Shown here: piece after piece, positions 41,314 through 49,878 of the stretch | How positions within the stretch are numbered: position 1 is the first letter of the stretch | Layout: every line of letters begins with the position of its first letter | Assembly (NCBI GenBank): GCA_900544825.1 | Contig: UQWP01000006.1 | Span: forward strand, 1-57,518 | Source of the DNA: an uncultured Prevotella sp. | GTDB taxonomy: Bacteria > Bacteroidota > Bacteroidia > Bacteroidales > Bacteroidaceae | DNA length: 57,518 nucleotides | Reading direction: 5' to 3' | Notes under the pieces: generated by a model | Told to the model about the DNA's origin: nothing | What the model saw: the letters and a program-made list of their open reading frames with translations, nothing else | The model's database searches: none | Program-made: the position numbers and the translations under genes

Positions 41314-42282
41314 ATGCGTATGTGGTTGTGGAATTTCTTTAGAAAATTCTCGTTGCCTTGCTCTCTGGTATTGGGAGCAGTAGGCTATCTGGTCTTCGCC
41401 AATGTTCCTTTTCTGGAACCTTTTGGGGATGCAGTGGGACCGAAGTTGGTGAATATGATGCCGTGGGTGCTCTTCGCCTTGCTCTATGTTACCTTCTGTA
41501 AGATAGAAATCAAGGAGATGAAGCCGAAGACCTGGCACTTTATCCTGCAGTTGATAAGAACTACCCTTGCTCTGATGATGGTGGTGTTGATTTTCGAATT
41601 CGGAGATAACTACGAGACCAAGCTGGTGCTCGAGGGAGCCTTCATCTGTTTTATCTGTCCTACGGCAGCTGCCGTGGCGGTGGTAACGGAAAAGTTGGGC
41701 GGAAGCATCGGTTCGCTTACCACCTATACGGTGATAGCGAATATCTTCACGATGGTCATCATTCCGAGTCTTTTCCCGATGGTGGAGAAGGGGGCAGATG
41801 TTTCGTTTCTTTATATGAGTGCGATGGTGTTCAGGAATGTAACTACCGTCTTGGTGGTGCCTTTGCTCCTGGCTTTGCTGAGCCGTAAGTTTCTGCCTAA
41901 ATGGGTGGATAAGGTGAAGAGCGTGAAGGATCTGGGCTTCTATATGTGGTGTTTCAACCTCACGATTCTGATGGGAGAGACGGTTCGCAATATTTTCCAT
42001 GCTGAGGTTTCGGGATGGATTCTCGCCCTGCTGCTCATTGTTCCGCTCTTTGTGTGCCTTATCCAGTTTGCTATCGGTAAGGCGGTGGGCAGACATTATG
42101 ATGCGAGTATCAGTGCCGGTCAGGCTTTGGGACAGAAGAATACCATCGTGGGCATCTGGCTCACCCTTACCTTCCTGAATCCGCTTGCAGCCGTAGCTCC
42201 AGGTGCCTATGTGGTTTGGCAGAACCTGGTGAATGGCTGGCAGCTATGGTATAAGGAGAAATACGGAAAGCTGAAGTGGTAG
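41314..42282 (+). CDS. BASS-family (bile acid:sodium symporter-like) transporter
   Basis: A 322-residue inner-membrane protein with about ten hydrophobic segments. Half-repeat features of the BASS fold are visible: FICPTAAAVAVVTEKLGGS near the middle of the first half and SAGQALGQKNTIVGIWLTLTFLNP near the end, which would form the crossover helices. Substrate unknown; organic anions are usual. Start 41314 (or 41320) lies right after the typA terminator, so the transcript probably depends on readthrough or on an unseen promoter. Confidence 0.7.
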   Translation: MRMWLWNFFRKFSLPCSLVLGAVGYLVFANVPFLEPFGDAVGPKLVNMMPWVLFALLYVTFCKIEIKEMKPKTWHFILQLIRTTLALMMVVLIFEFGDNYETKLVLEGAFICFICPTAAAVAVVTEKLGGSIGSLTTYTVIANIFTMVIIPSLFPMVEKGADVSFLYMSAMVFRNVTTVLVVPLLLALLSRKFLPKWVDKVKSVKDLGFYMWCFNLTILMGETVRNIFHAEVSGWILALLLIVPLFVCLIQFAIGKAVGRHYDASISAGQALGQKNTIVGIWLTLTFLNPLAAVAPGAYVVWQNLVNGWQLWYKEKYGKLKW

Positions 42283-42313
42283 ATGTAAGAGAAAACAGAA
42301 ATAATGGTAATAT

Positions 42314-42360
42314 AAAAAAGCAGCTTGGAGTTTCAATGAGAAATTCCAAGCTGCTTTTTT
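42314..42360. terminator. Bidirectional terminator
   Basis: Perfect 16-bp stem (42314-42329 with 42345-42360) with A6/T6 ends; shared by the BASS transporter (+) and the fucosidase pair (-). Confidence 0.9.
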
Positions 42361-42379
42361 ATATGAATGTATCTGATCT

Positions 42380-43288
42380 TTATTTACTTGTAGAAATAAA
42401 AATGCACTCGATGGTTACGTTGCCATCCATCCATTTGGCTGGAATGGTAAAGGTGCCATCCTTGGCGATAGCTGTCTTCTTGAGTGATTCTACCTGGTCA
42501 CCATGGGTGATGGTAAAGTCGCCGTAGGTAAAGCCTGGGGCTGGAACCATCTTCACCTTGAAGTCCTTGCCGTATGCCACCTTGTGATTGTTGAGGGTAG
42601 TTCCATCTGCTGCGGTTACCATACCGTTGCGGTTAGCCTCGGTAACGGATACAAACTCGCTGTGAGCCTTCTTCTTGGCTGTACCTTCACTCTTCAGCAA
42701 GGTGATACGTGGAGCGTTGGTCAGGTGGATATTGATGTCATCGATATAGACCAATGCATCCTCCTTCATCTCATGAGGAGACTCTGCGTGAGGAACAACT
42801 ACCAGACTGTAGATATCCACACCCTCTGCACTCTTGATAGGGAATACGGCGTCAGCCCACTGTCCGGCAGGAACAGGAGTGGTTGACTTGATCCAGAACT
42901 GCTCTACTTCGTTAGACTGTCCGGCTCTGTCTCTTCTTTTTCCGAGACCTACCAGCATCACGCGACCTTCCATCGGACGGTTGATCAGTACGTGAACCAC
43001 TTTTCCGGATGGACCGAGTGCAATCGGCTTCTTCAGGTCAATTCTTGCACCGAAGATGTTGGAAGCCAGGCGTGAACGCTGGAAGCCCAGCACCTTCTTG
43101 TTAGGATTGTTGGTGAGGTCTGGATTATCCACAACCTCGCAGTTGCCCGCCAGTTCTCCTGTGCGGAATGGGGAATGCTCCCATCTATCGTAAACTCCCA
43201 CGGATTTGTAATCCTGGGTGTCGAACTTAATTTCTTGTCCCATTACTGCCAATGGTAACAAACACAATGCTATGAGTAATTTCTTCAT
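42380..43288 (-). CDS. Secreted protein downstream of fucosidase, function unknown
   Basis: A 302-residue exported protein: signal peptide MKKLLIALCLLPLAVMG, cleaved before QEIKFD. The N-terminal two thirds look like a beta-sandwich carbohydrate-binding type module (SPFRTGELAGN, VLGFQRSRLASNIFGARIDL, LVYIDDINIHL); a shorter domain follows (GTTLNNHKVAYGKDFKVKMVPAPGFTYGDF). It starts 22 bases after the fucosidase stop, so binding or processing of fucosylated glycans is an inference from position only. Confidence 0.75.
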   Translation of the reverse strand: MKKLLIALCLLPLAVMGQEIKFDTQDYKSVGVYDRWEHSPFRTGELAGNCEVVDNPDLTNNPNKKVLGFQRSRLASNIFGARIDLKKPIALGPSGKVVHVLINRPMEGRVMLVGLGKRRDRAGQSNEVEQFWIKSTTPVPAGQWADAVFPIKSAEGVDIYSLVVVPHAESPHEMKEDALVYIDDINIHLTNAPRITLLKSEGTAKKKAHSEFVSVTEANRNGMVTAADGTTLNNHKVAYGKDFKVKMVPAPGFTYGDFTITHGDQVESLKKTAIAKDGTFTIPAKWMDGNVTIECIFISTSK

Positions 43289-43310
43289 ATTCGTAGTGTA
43301 GAGTCAAAGT

Positions 43311-44828
43311 TTAAAATACTTTAATGGAATGTAACAAAGGACAAGCCTTGCTGTCGTCGATGACAACCTTCAGGCCTTTTACCTGATAGCCCTTGCCGTA
43401 ACTGTCTGATGTGCTGCCGTTCAGCGGGATGATGCGCTTGTATCCGATGGTGGTAGTAGTGCACTTCTCTGCAATTGGTTTCCATGTCTTTCCATCTTCA
43501 GAGATTTCGATATGGAACTTTCTTACTCGCTGCCCCTTGCGGATGTACTCCATCATATCCACATAGCGTACGGTCTGTGGTTTATCCCAGTTGAAGGTGA
43601 TGGTAGCCTGCTTCACGTCGTCATCAGTAGCCCAATAAGTATTCTTGTTGTTATCGGTCAGGTTCTTGGCTGCATAGTTGCGGTTAGCACCAGCCTTTCG
43701 GGTGTTGCTTACTGTAACCTTTGCCTTCTGAGCCAGATCCTTACCCAGACGGGTGCGAATCATATTGCCCATATCCTTGAGCACGCGCACGTCGATATCA
43801 GGCAACAGACCTGTCTTGTCTGGAGGGCAGTTCAAGATCAGGGTAGCATTTCTACCTACAGTCTCCAGGTACATCTGGAAGAGGCGCTCTACAGAGAGAG
43901 GTTTCTCACCCTCGTGCCAGAACCATCCCTTGTCGGTGAACTTGGCATCGCTCTCTCCTGGGTCCCACTGCCAGCCATCCTCGGTACCATACATACCATT
44001 GCTTTCTGGTGCATAGCCTCTTTCATCGGTGAGCCAGTTGGTTTCGCCAGCCCATCCAGCCTCGTTGCCGATCCATCTTGCCTCAGCACCCACACCCCAG
44101 AGGATGATGTCTGGACAAACCTTGTGGATAGAGTCTCTGAGGTTAGGAATATCATAATAGGTAGAGCGGTCTACGTTCACGGTCGTATTTCGTCCGCCGT
44201 AGTATCCGTCACCACCGTTGGCACCGTCAAACCACATTTCAAACTGGTCTTTGCCATACTGTGCCAACTCAGCGCACTGGCGCAGGAAAACATCGTTTAC
44301 ATATTTCTCTGTACCGTAGTATTGGCTGTTTCTATCCCATGGAGAAACATAGAAGCCGTACTTCATACCCAGACTGCGTGCTGCCTTTGCAAAGTCGCGA
44401 GGGATGTTGGTGGTCTTGCCGTTCTCGTTGCCTGCATTCACGATAGAATGATCGGTGGTAGATGTAGGCCAGAGGCAGAAACCATCGTGGTGCTTTACCA
44501 CGGCGATACCGCCCTTCATTCCTGCCGCTTTCACAGCCTTGAGCCATTGAGCTGGATTCGGCTTCTTGGTAGGTGCAAAAAGGGTTACGTCTTCACTTCC
44601 AAGTCCCCATTCTCTATTGGTATAGGTATTCATACCATAATGGAAGAAGGCATAGAATTCTGTCTCCTGCCATTTCATCTGGCGATCACTTGGAACCGGG
44701 AACACAGCTGTAGGCTCGTTGTCTGGATTAGGCAACGACTGCTGCTTCACTTGGAAAACACTCTGGGAGTGGCCAGCCATGGCGGTCATGACGAAGGACA
44801 CCCCTATAAAAACTTTTTTGATGTTCAT
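43311..44828 (-). CDS. GH29 alpha-L-fucosidase with C-terminal F5/8-type domain
   Basis: Exported hydrolase releasing L-fucose from glycans such as mucin. From ATG 44828 it has 505 residues with a signal peptide (MNIKKVFIGVSFVMTAMAGHS). The GH29 barrel includes FFHYGMNTYTNREWG, AVVKHHDGFCLW (HH at 113-114) and the nucleophile Asp201 in FEMWFDGANGG. A discoidin-like domain follows from about 375 (NRNYAAKNLTDNNKNTYWATDD). The start at 44867 would put 13 non-signal residues first and is rejected. Two-gene operon with a consensus promoter and a leader of about 95 bases. Confidence 0.92.
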   Translation of the reverse strand: MNIKKVFIGVSFVMTAMAGHSQSVFQVKQQSLPNPDNEPTAVFPVPSDRQMKWQETEFYAFFHYGMNTYTNREWGLGSEDVTLFAPTKKPNPAQWLKAVKAAGMKGGIAVVKHHDGFCLWPTSTTDHSIVNAGNENGKTTNIPRDFAKAARSLGMKYGFYVSPWDRNSQYYGTEKYVNDVFLRQCAELAQYGKDQFEMWFDGANGGDGYYGGRNTTVNVDRSTYYDIPNLRDSIHKVCPDIILWGVGAEARWIGNEAGWAGETNWLTDERGYAPESNGMYGTEDGWQWDPGESDAKFTDKGWFWHEGEKPLSVERLFQMYLETVGRNATLILNCPPDKTGLLPDIDVRVLKDMGNMIRTRLGKDLAQKAKVTVSNTRKAGANRNYAAKNLTDNNKNTYWATDDDVKQATITFNWDKPQTVRYVDMMEYIRKGQRVRKFHIEISEDGKTWKPIAEKCTTTTIGYKRIIPLNGSTSDSYGKGYQVKGLKVVIDDSKACPLLHSIKVF

Positions 44829-44928
44829 GGTTGTTGTATTTAAATCGATACACTTTAATCTTACCATAATAATAGATGTATATAATAGTTATTGATGCGA
44901 TTGGTGATTGTTACTAATGATTCATCTG

Positions 44929-44959
44929 CAAAGATAGGAGTTTTATAAAAAGTAACAAA
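44929..44959 (-). promoter_or_regulatory. Promoter of the fucosidase operon
   Basis: Minus strand TTTG (44959-44956), 19-base spacer, TATCTTTG (44936-44929): exact consensus. Confidence 0.75.
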
Positions 44960-44981
44960 ACTTTTCTGGTTAATTAAATAT

Positions 44982-45012
44982 AAACGCTCGCAATTTTGCT
45001 TTGCGGGCGTTT
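44982..45012 (-). terminator. Terminator of luxS
   Basis: AAACGCTCGCAA pairs with TTGCGGGCGTTT (one G-T pair), 8-9 bases beyond the luxS stop; T-rich beyond it on the leftward strand. Confidence 0.7.
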
Positions 45013-45020
45013 GTATGGGG

Positions 45021-45506
45021 TTAATCCTGTGTAGGATAAATCAAATTCTCTTCGGTGATGCAGTTGAGCACCTCTTCCAAATATTTTTTCGATTCATACT
45101 TTGCCATAGGCAGGTCGTGGAGCAGGTAGTTGCCGCAATCCTTGGCTGCCTGTCCTGGAATTTCTCCTTCGAAGTCGGCTACGAACTGGAAGGTGCGCTT
45201 CATCAGTTCTACGATGTCCTTGCTCTCCAGGTCGCCCTTGATGAGGAGGTAGTTGCCGGTGAGGCATCCCATTGGTCCCCAGTAGATGATGCGGTCTTTC
45301 CACTCCTCGTCGTTGCGCAGGTAGGTGGCAGCCAGGTGTTCGATGGTATGGATGGCACCGTTGTGGAGGCAAGGCTCCTGGTTAGGCACCTTCATACGGA
45401 TATCGAAGGTTGTGATGACTTCTCCGCCTACTTCGTCCTTGCGGCTTACGTAGATGCCGCGGAGCAACTTGTTATGATTGATGGTAAAACTTGGAATCTT
45501 ATTCAT
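45021..45506 (-). CDS. luxS: S-ribosylhomocysteine lyase LuxS
   Basis: Splits S-ribosylhomocysteine to homocysteine and DPD, the precursor of autoinducer-2. The 161 residues carry the metal ligands His53 and His57 in AIHTIEHLAA and Cys124 in AAKDCGNYLL, and the catalytic Cys81 in GPMGCLTGNYLL. It lies directly downstream of pfs, which makes its substrate, so the pair completes the activated methyl cycle. The leader is a dense array of TTCAAAGT repeats. Confidence 0.96.
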   Translation of the reverse strand: MNKIPSFTINHNKLLRGIYVSRKDEVGGEVITTFDIRMKVPNQEPCLHNGAIHTIEHLAATYLRNDEEWKDRIIYWGPMGCLTGNYLLIKGDLESKDIVELMKRTFQFVADFEGEIPGQAAKDCGNYLLHDLPMAKYESKKYLEEVLNCITEENLIYPTQD

Positions 45507-45623
45507 ATTACTTTGAACTTTGAATATTGAACTTTGAACTTTATGATTACTTTTTACTTTGAACTTTGAACTTTATAATAATCCGTATGGCATATCATAA
45601 AGTTCAAAGCTCAAAGTTCAATG
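45507..45623 (-). repeat. TTCAAAGT repeat array between pfs and luxS
   Basis: Almost the whole 117-base spacer is made of TTCAAAGT/ACTTTGAA words in both orientations. One inner inverted repeat has 13-bp perfect arms, 45564-45576 with 45597-45609. Confidence 0.8.
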
Positions 45624-46322
45624 TTACAGACTTTCCAGGAAAGCCTTGGTTACATTGAAAGATCCTTCTGCCATTTTAGCCCAGAAGTCGAAGTACTGCT
45701 GTGCCTTGGTATCCTTCAGAGGTACATCGCTGATGATGCGGAAGGAGATGAAAGGAGTCTTGTAGATGTGGCAGGTCTGTGCGATGGAGCAGCTTTCCAT
45801 ATCCACAGCCATGGCATGAGGGAAGTGCTCCAGGATAGAGCGCATCTTCTCCTTGCTATCTACGAACCATTCTCCGCTTACAATCTGTCCGGCATGAATC
45901 TTTGGATGCTGGTTGTCTGGCAGTTCATTGATGGCAAGTGCCTTTTCTACATACTCCTTAGGAGTCTTGAAGAGGGCAGGCATGCCGAGAATCTGTCCAT
46001 ACTCGCATTCGTCACCGCAGTAGGCATCGTGATATACACAGTCGGTAGCTACCACTACTTCTGTTACATTGAGGTTGATGTCTGCGCCTCCAGCCACACC
46101 CGAAGAGATGACGAGGTCTGGGTGGTAATTATCAATCATTTCCACAGCTCCGATGGCGCTGTTCACCTTTCCGATGCCGCACTGCTGCATCACTACTTCA
46201 TTCTCGCCGATCTTTCCGATGACGAAGTCCTTATGATTCTTTCGCTCTGTCTGCGATTCTGTCAATAATGTCTTGAGTTGCGTGAACTCCTTGTCCATCG
46301 CAACGATAATTCCTATTTTCAT
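45624..46322 (-). CDS. mtnN: 5'-methylthioadenosine/S-adenosylhomocysteine nucleosidase
   Basis: Removes adenine from SAH and methylthioadenosine, feeding LuxS. The 232 residues contain the active-site start IGIIVAMDKEF (Glu12), the VSSGVAGGAD phosphorylase-fold loop, the substrate motif AVDMESCSIAQ and the late ISFRIISDVPL. First gene of pfs-luxS, with a TAACTTTG box about 25 bases upstream. Confidence 0.95.
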   Translation of the reverse strand: MKIGIIVAMDKEFTQLKTLLTESQTERKNHKDFVIGKIGENEVVMQQCGIGKVNSAIGAVEMIDNYHPDLVISSGVAGGADINLNVTEVVVATDCVYHDAYCGDECEYGQILGMPALFKTPKEYVEKALAINELPDNQHPKIHAGQIVSGEWFVDSKEKMRSILEHFPHAMAVDMESCSIAQTCHIYKTPFISFRIISDVPLKDTKAQQYFDFWAKMAEGSFNVTKAFLESL

Positions 46323-46346
46323 ATCGATTTATTTCTATTCAGGGTG

Positions 46347-46354
46347 CAAAGTTA
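46347..46354 (-). promoter_or_regulatory. -7 box of pfs-luxS
   Basis: Minus strand TAACTTTG, about 25 bases before the pfs start; -33 region is T-rich without a clear TTTG. Confidence 0.5.
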
Positions 46355-46374
46355 CAAAATAAATCCCATAAAAA

Positions 46375-46416
46375 AACATTTCCCCACCTATATTTTATAA
46401 TAGGCAGAGAAATGTT
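46375..46416 (-). terminator. Terminator of the outer-membrane barrel gene
   Basis: AACATTTC/GAAATGTT outer stem and CCTAT/ATAGG inner stem, followed on the leftward strand by seven T. Confidence 0.75.
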
Positions 46417-46456
46417 ACATGATGATATTGCAAACTACTAAAAAAGCAGGGTTCTG

Positions 46457-47134
46457 TTAGAAGTTCACTCCGAAATTGAGCAAGAGGGCTCCATTATGCG
46501 ATTTGTCAAAACTGTCGTGGCAGATGTTGGCAAGACCGATATCGTAGGTGAGGTCGGCATAGAACATATCGTAGCCGATGCCGCAACCGATGCGCAGACC
46601 GCCATCCAGGCGGCGGAAGTTGTCGCTGCGGAAGGAACTCTGGGCCTCTCGCTCGGCAAAGTTCTTGATCTTGCCACCTACACCCACGGCGAAGTAACCG
46701 CCGAATTGTGGCTGGATGGAGAAGTGGTCATCTACATCATACTTGTATTTCAACACCGCAGGAATCTGCAGGTAGTTGAGGTCGTAGGTCATCTTCTTGC
46801 CGGAAACCAGATCCTTCTTGCCACCTTTTTCTATATAGGAGAGACCCGTCTCCAGATACAGAGGCGCTGTGTCCGTGAGCGGAATGCCGGCAACAACGCC
46901 TACGTTGAGGCCCGTCTGCCAGTCACCGCCATCCAGACGGGGATCATCCGAATTCACGTAGGTGAATGCCGGACCGATGCGGAAACCGAAGTATGGAGCA
47001 CCGTAACTATGGTTGTATCTGTAGTCGAGATGTCCCGTCTTCTTGTTGTAATATCTACTATTCTTATAGTTCTGAGCCGTTGATGGAATCACTGCCAGGA
47101 GTATTGCCATCATGAAAAATGCGATTCTTTTCAT
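46457..47134 (-). CDS. Outer-membrane beta-barrel protein
   Basis: A 225-residue exported protein: signal peptide MKRIAFFMMAILLAVIPSTA cut before QNYKN, then alternating amphipathic strands (FGFRIGPAFTYV, WQTGLNVGVVAGIPL, LYLETGLSYIEKGG, YLQIPAVLKYKYDV, FSIQPQFGGYFAVGVGGK) ending in LLLNFGVNF with a terminal Phe, the outer-membrane assembly signal. It belongs to the OMP_b-brl_2/PorT-like group; which surface function it has is unknown. Single-gene unit, divergent from yfhO. Confidence 0.85.
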   Translation of the reverse strand: MKRIAFFMMAILLAVIPSTAQNYKNSRYYNKKTGHLDYRYNHSYGAPYFGFRIGPAFTYVNSDDPRLDGGDWQTGLNVGVVAGIPLTDTAPLYLETGLSYIEKGGKKDLVSGKKMTYDLNYLQIPAVLKYKYDVDDHFSIQPQFGGYFAVGVGGKIKNFAEREAQSSFRSDNFRRLDGGLRIGCGIGYDMFYADLTYDIGLANICHDSFDKSHNGALLLNFGVNF

Positions 47135-47163
47135 ATTGATGTGATTTTGATTATTATCTGGTG

Positions 47164-47171
47164 CAAAGGTA
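47164..47171 (-). promoter_or_regulatory. -7 box of the outer-membrane barrel gene
   Basis: Minus strand TACCTTTG, 30 bases before the start; no TTTG at the expected spacing. Confidence 0.5.
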
Positions 47172-47202
47172 TGGATTTTCGGTCATTTTGCAGCGTGAGA
47201 AT

Positions 47203-47230
47203 CCCTATAATGATAGGGGGAAAACCCTAT
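47203..47230. repeat. Overlapping CCCTAT/ATAGGG palindromes
   Basis: CCCTAT (47203), ATAGGG (47213) and CCCTAT (47225) form two mutually exclusive stems sharing the central arm. They lie between the promoters of two divergent genes, upstream of both transcripts, so an operator is more likely than an RNA switch. Confidence 0.5.
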
Positions 47231-47275
47231 TGCGTCTTTTCTTCGATAAAAAAAGTAAAAAGTTTCTTCTATTAT

Positions 47276-47306
47276 TTTGTAGTGTCTTCATTTCTCATTA
47301 TCTTTG
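47276..47306 (+). promoter_or_regulatory. Promoter of the YfhO gene
   Basis: TTTG at 47276-47279, 19-base spacer with TCTTC at positions 6-10, TATCTTTG at 47299-47306: exact consensus, 29 bases before the ATG. Confidence 0.8.
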
Positions 47307-47335
47307 CACCAAATTATAAACGTTTATAGAAAAAG

Positions 47336-49843
47336 ATGAAATTATTGAAGAAGTATCTACTGGATATTCTGGTAGTGATTGTTTTTGCAGTGATCTCTTT
47401 CGTGTACTTCATGCCTGCCGACATGGACGGACGAATTCTGTTCCGTCACGACTCTGCGGCGAGCAAAGGATTGGGACATGAGAAAGAGCTTTTCCAACAG
47501 CAGACTGGCGAGACAACCCGTTGGACCAACTCTGTGTTTGGTGGTATGCCAACCTATCAGATGTCGCCTTCGTACGGCAGTACCCAGGTGCTCAATCAGG
47601 TAACGAAGGCTTATCATCTGTGGTTACCTGATTATGTATGGTATGTGTTTGTCTATCTCCTGGGCTTTTATATCATGCTGCGTGCCTTCGATTTCCGACA
47701 ATCGCTGGCGGCGCTGGGTTCCATCATCTGGGCATTCTCATCCTACTTCTTTATTATCATTGCAGCAGGTCATATCTGGAAGGTATGGGCATTGGCTTAT
47801 CTGCCTCCTATGATTGCGGGTGTGGTACTGGCTTATCGGGGTAAGTATCTGAAAGGTCTGCTCCTGACCGCCATCTTCTCGGCTTTCGAGGTGAATGCCA
47901 ACCACGTGCAGATGACCTATTATTATCTCTTCATCATCCTCTTCATGGTGATTGCCTTCCTGGTAGATGCCATCAAGAAGGGAGAACTTGCACGCTTCGG
48001 AAAGGCGACGGCGGTATGTGCCGTGGGTGCCCTCATCGGTATCTCGCTCAATCTTTCCAACTTGTATCATACCTGGCAGTATGGTCAGGAAACCATGCGT
48101 GGAAAGAGCGAACTGGTGAAGAAGAATGCTGCCAATCAGACCAGCAGTGGTCTGGATAGAGACTATATCACCCAGTGGAGCTATGGTATCGATGAGACCT
48201 GGACGCTCCTGATTCCTGATGCCAAGGGTGGTGCTTCCGTACCTCTCGCCCAGAATACGCAGGCGATGGAGAAGGCGGATCCTAACTTCGTTCAGATTTA
48301 TCAGCAGCTCGGACAGTACTGGGGTAACCAGCCTGGTACGAGCGGTCCTGTATATGTAGGAGCATTCGTATGTATGCTCTTCATCCTCGGTTTGTTTATT
48401 GTCAAGGGGCCTATGAAGTGGGCATTGCTGGCTGCCACCATCCTGAGCATCCTGCTCTCATGGGGTAGAAACTTCATGCCGTTCACCGATTTCTTCCTTG
48501 ATTACATTCCGATGTATGCCAAGTTCCGAACGGTGGCTTCTATCCTCGTGATAGCCGAGTTTACCATTCCGCTGCTTGCCATGATGGCTTTGAAGAAGAT
48601 TATCGATGAGCCGGAGATTCTCACCAGCAAGATCAAGCTGGTATATGTCAGCTTTGGTCTGACGGCAGGTTTCTGTCTGCTCTTTGCCCTGATGCCGGGT
48701 GTCTTCTTCCCTGATTTCATTTCCGTTCAGGAAACTCAGGCGTTGCAGCAGTTGCCGGCTGAATACCAGGGACCGCTTATGAGTAATCTCATCGAGATTC
48801 GCAAGAGCATCTTTACTTCCGATTGCTGGCGCTCGTTCTGGATCATCGTTATCGGCTCAGCCTTCCTGCTGCTTTACAAGATGAAGAAGTTGGGTGCTGA
48901 GTATATGATTGCCGGCATCGCCGTGCTCTGTCTAGTAGATATGTGGATGGTGAACAAGCGTTATCTCTACGATGATATGTTCGTAGATAAGAATGTGCGC
49001 GATACTCCTCAGCAGATGACGGAGACCGACAAGATTATCTGCCGCGACAAGGCGCTCGATTACCGTGTGCTCAATCTCGCTTCCAATACCTTCAATGAGA
49101 ACGAGACCTCTTATTACCACAAGAGCATCGGCGGTTATCATCCAGCCAAGCTCCGTCGCTATCAGGAGATGATTGATGCACATATCGCTCCTGAAATGCA
49201 GAAGACGATGAAGGCTGTGGTTGAGGCTGGTGGTGATATGACCAAGGTGAATGGCGACAGTATCTTCCCTGTCTTGAACATGCTCAATACCAAATACTTC
49301 ATCCTGCCTTTGCAGGGCGGTCAGACGGTTCCTGTACAGAATCCATACGCCTATGGCAATGCCTGGTTCGTGGATGAGGTGCAGTATGTCAACAATGCCA
49401 ACGAGGAAATCGATGGCGTGGGCAAGGTCAACCTCCGTCATGTGGCTGTGGCTGATGCCAAGTTCAAGGAGCAGCTGGCTCAGAGCGTAAAGCAGGATGA
49501 TACTTCGGTAGTGAAGATGATCCAGTATAAGCCAAACAACCTCACCTACGAGGTGAAGTCGAGCAAGGGTGGCGTCATCGTCTTCTCTGAGATTTACTAT
49601 CCTGGATGGACAGCTACCGTAGATGGACAGCCTGTAGAACTGGGACGTGTGGATTATATCCTCCGTGCCATCAACGTGAAACCGGGCAACCACAAGGTGG
49701 TGCTCGATTTCCATCCTCAGTCGCTCAAGAATACAGAGATGGTAGCTTATATCGGCTATGGTGTTCTGGTACTCCTTATTATAATAGGTATAGGAGTGGA
49801 AATGAGAAAGCGCAAGAAGACAGCTGAGGCCGTTAAGGAATAA
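47336..49843 (+). CDS. YfhO-family membrane protein
   Basis: An 835-residue inner-membrane protein with about a dozen hydrophobic helices (from YLLDILVVIVFAVISFVYFMP to a last one near 805-825) and a large exported loop and C-terminal domain (about 560-790) with FSEIYYPGWTATVDGQPVE. The YfhO family is glycosyltransferase-C-like and has been linked to lipid-linked sugar transfer on wall polymers in Firmicutes; substrate here is unknown. Its end and the following leader share a 14-bp duplicated word. Confidence 0.85.
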   Translation: MKLLKKYLLDILVVIVFAVISFVYFMPADMDGRILFRHDSAASKGLGHEKELFQQQTGETTRWTNSVFGGMPTYQMSPSYGSTQVLNQVTKAYHLWLPDYVWYVFVYLLGFYIMLRAFDFRQSLAALGSIIWAFSSYFFIIIAAGHIWKVWALAYLPPMIAGVVLAYRGKYLKGLLLTAIFSAFEVNANHVQMTYYYLFIILFMVIAFLVDAIKKGELARFGKATAVCAVGALIGISLNLSNLYHTWQYGQETMRGKSELVKKNAANQTSSGLDRDYITQWSYGIDETWTLLIPDAKGGASVPLAQNTQAMEKADPNFVQIYQQLGQYWGNQPGTSGPVYVGAFVCMLFILGLFIVKGPMKWALLAATILSILLSWGRNFMPFTDFFLDYIPMYAKFRTVASILVIAEFTIPLLAMMALKKIIDEPEILTSKIKLVYVSFGLTAGFCLLFALMPGVFFPDFISVQETQALQQLPAEYQGPLMSNLIEIRKSIFTSDCWRSFWIIVIGSAFLLLYKMKKLGAEYMIAGIAVLCLVDMWMVNKRYLYDDMFVDKNVRDTPQQMTETDKIICRDKALDYRVLNLASNTFNENETSYYHKSIGGYHPAKLRRYQEMIDAHIAPEMQKTMKAVVEAGGDMTKVNGDSIFPVLNMLNTKYFILPLQGGQTVPVQNPYAYGNAWFVDEVQYVNNANEEIDGVGKVNLRHVAVADAKFKEQLAQSVKQDDTSVVKMIQYKPNNLTYEVKSSKGGVIVFSEIYYPGWTATVDGQPVELGRVDYILRAINVKPGNHKVVLDFHPQSLKNTEMVAYIGYGVLVLLIIIGIGVEMRKRKKTAEAVKE

Positions 49844-49865
49844 AATAGAATCGTTAAGGAATAAA
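49831..49865 (+). repeat. 14-bp duplication spanning the YfhO stop codon
   Basis: CGTTAAGGAATAAA occurs at 49831-49844 (last codons and stop of the YfhO gene) and again at 49852-49865 in the leader of the next gene. Confidence 0.85.
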
Positions 49866-49878
49866 GACGATAAGACAG

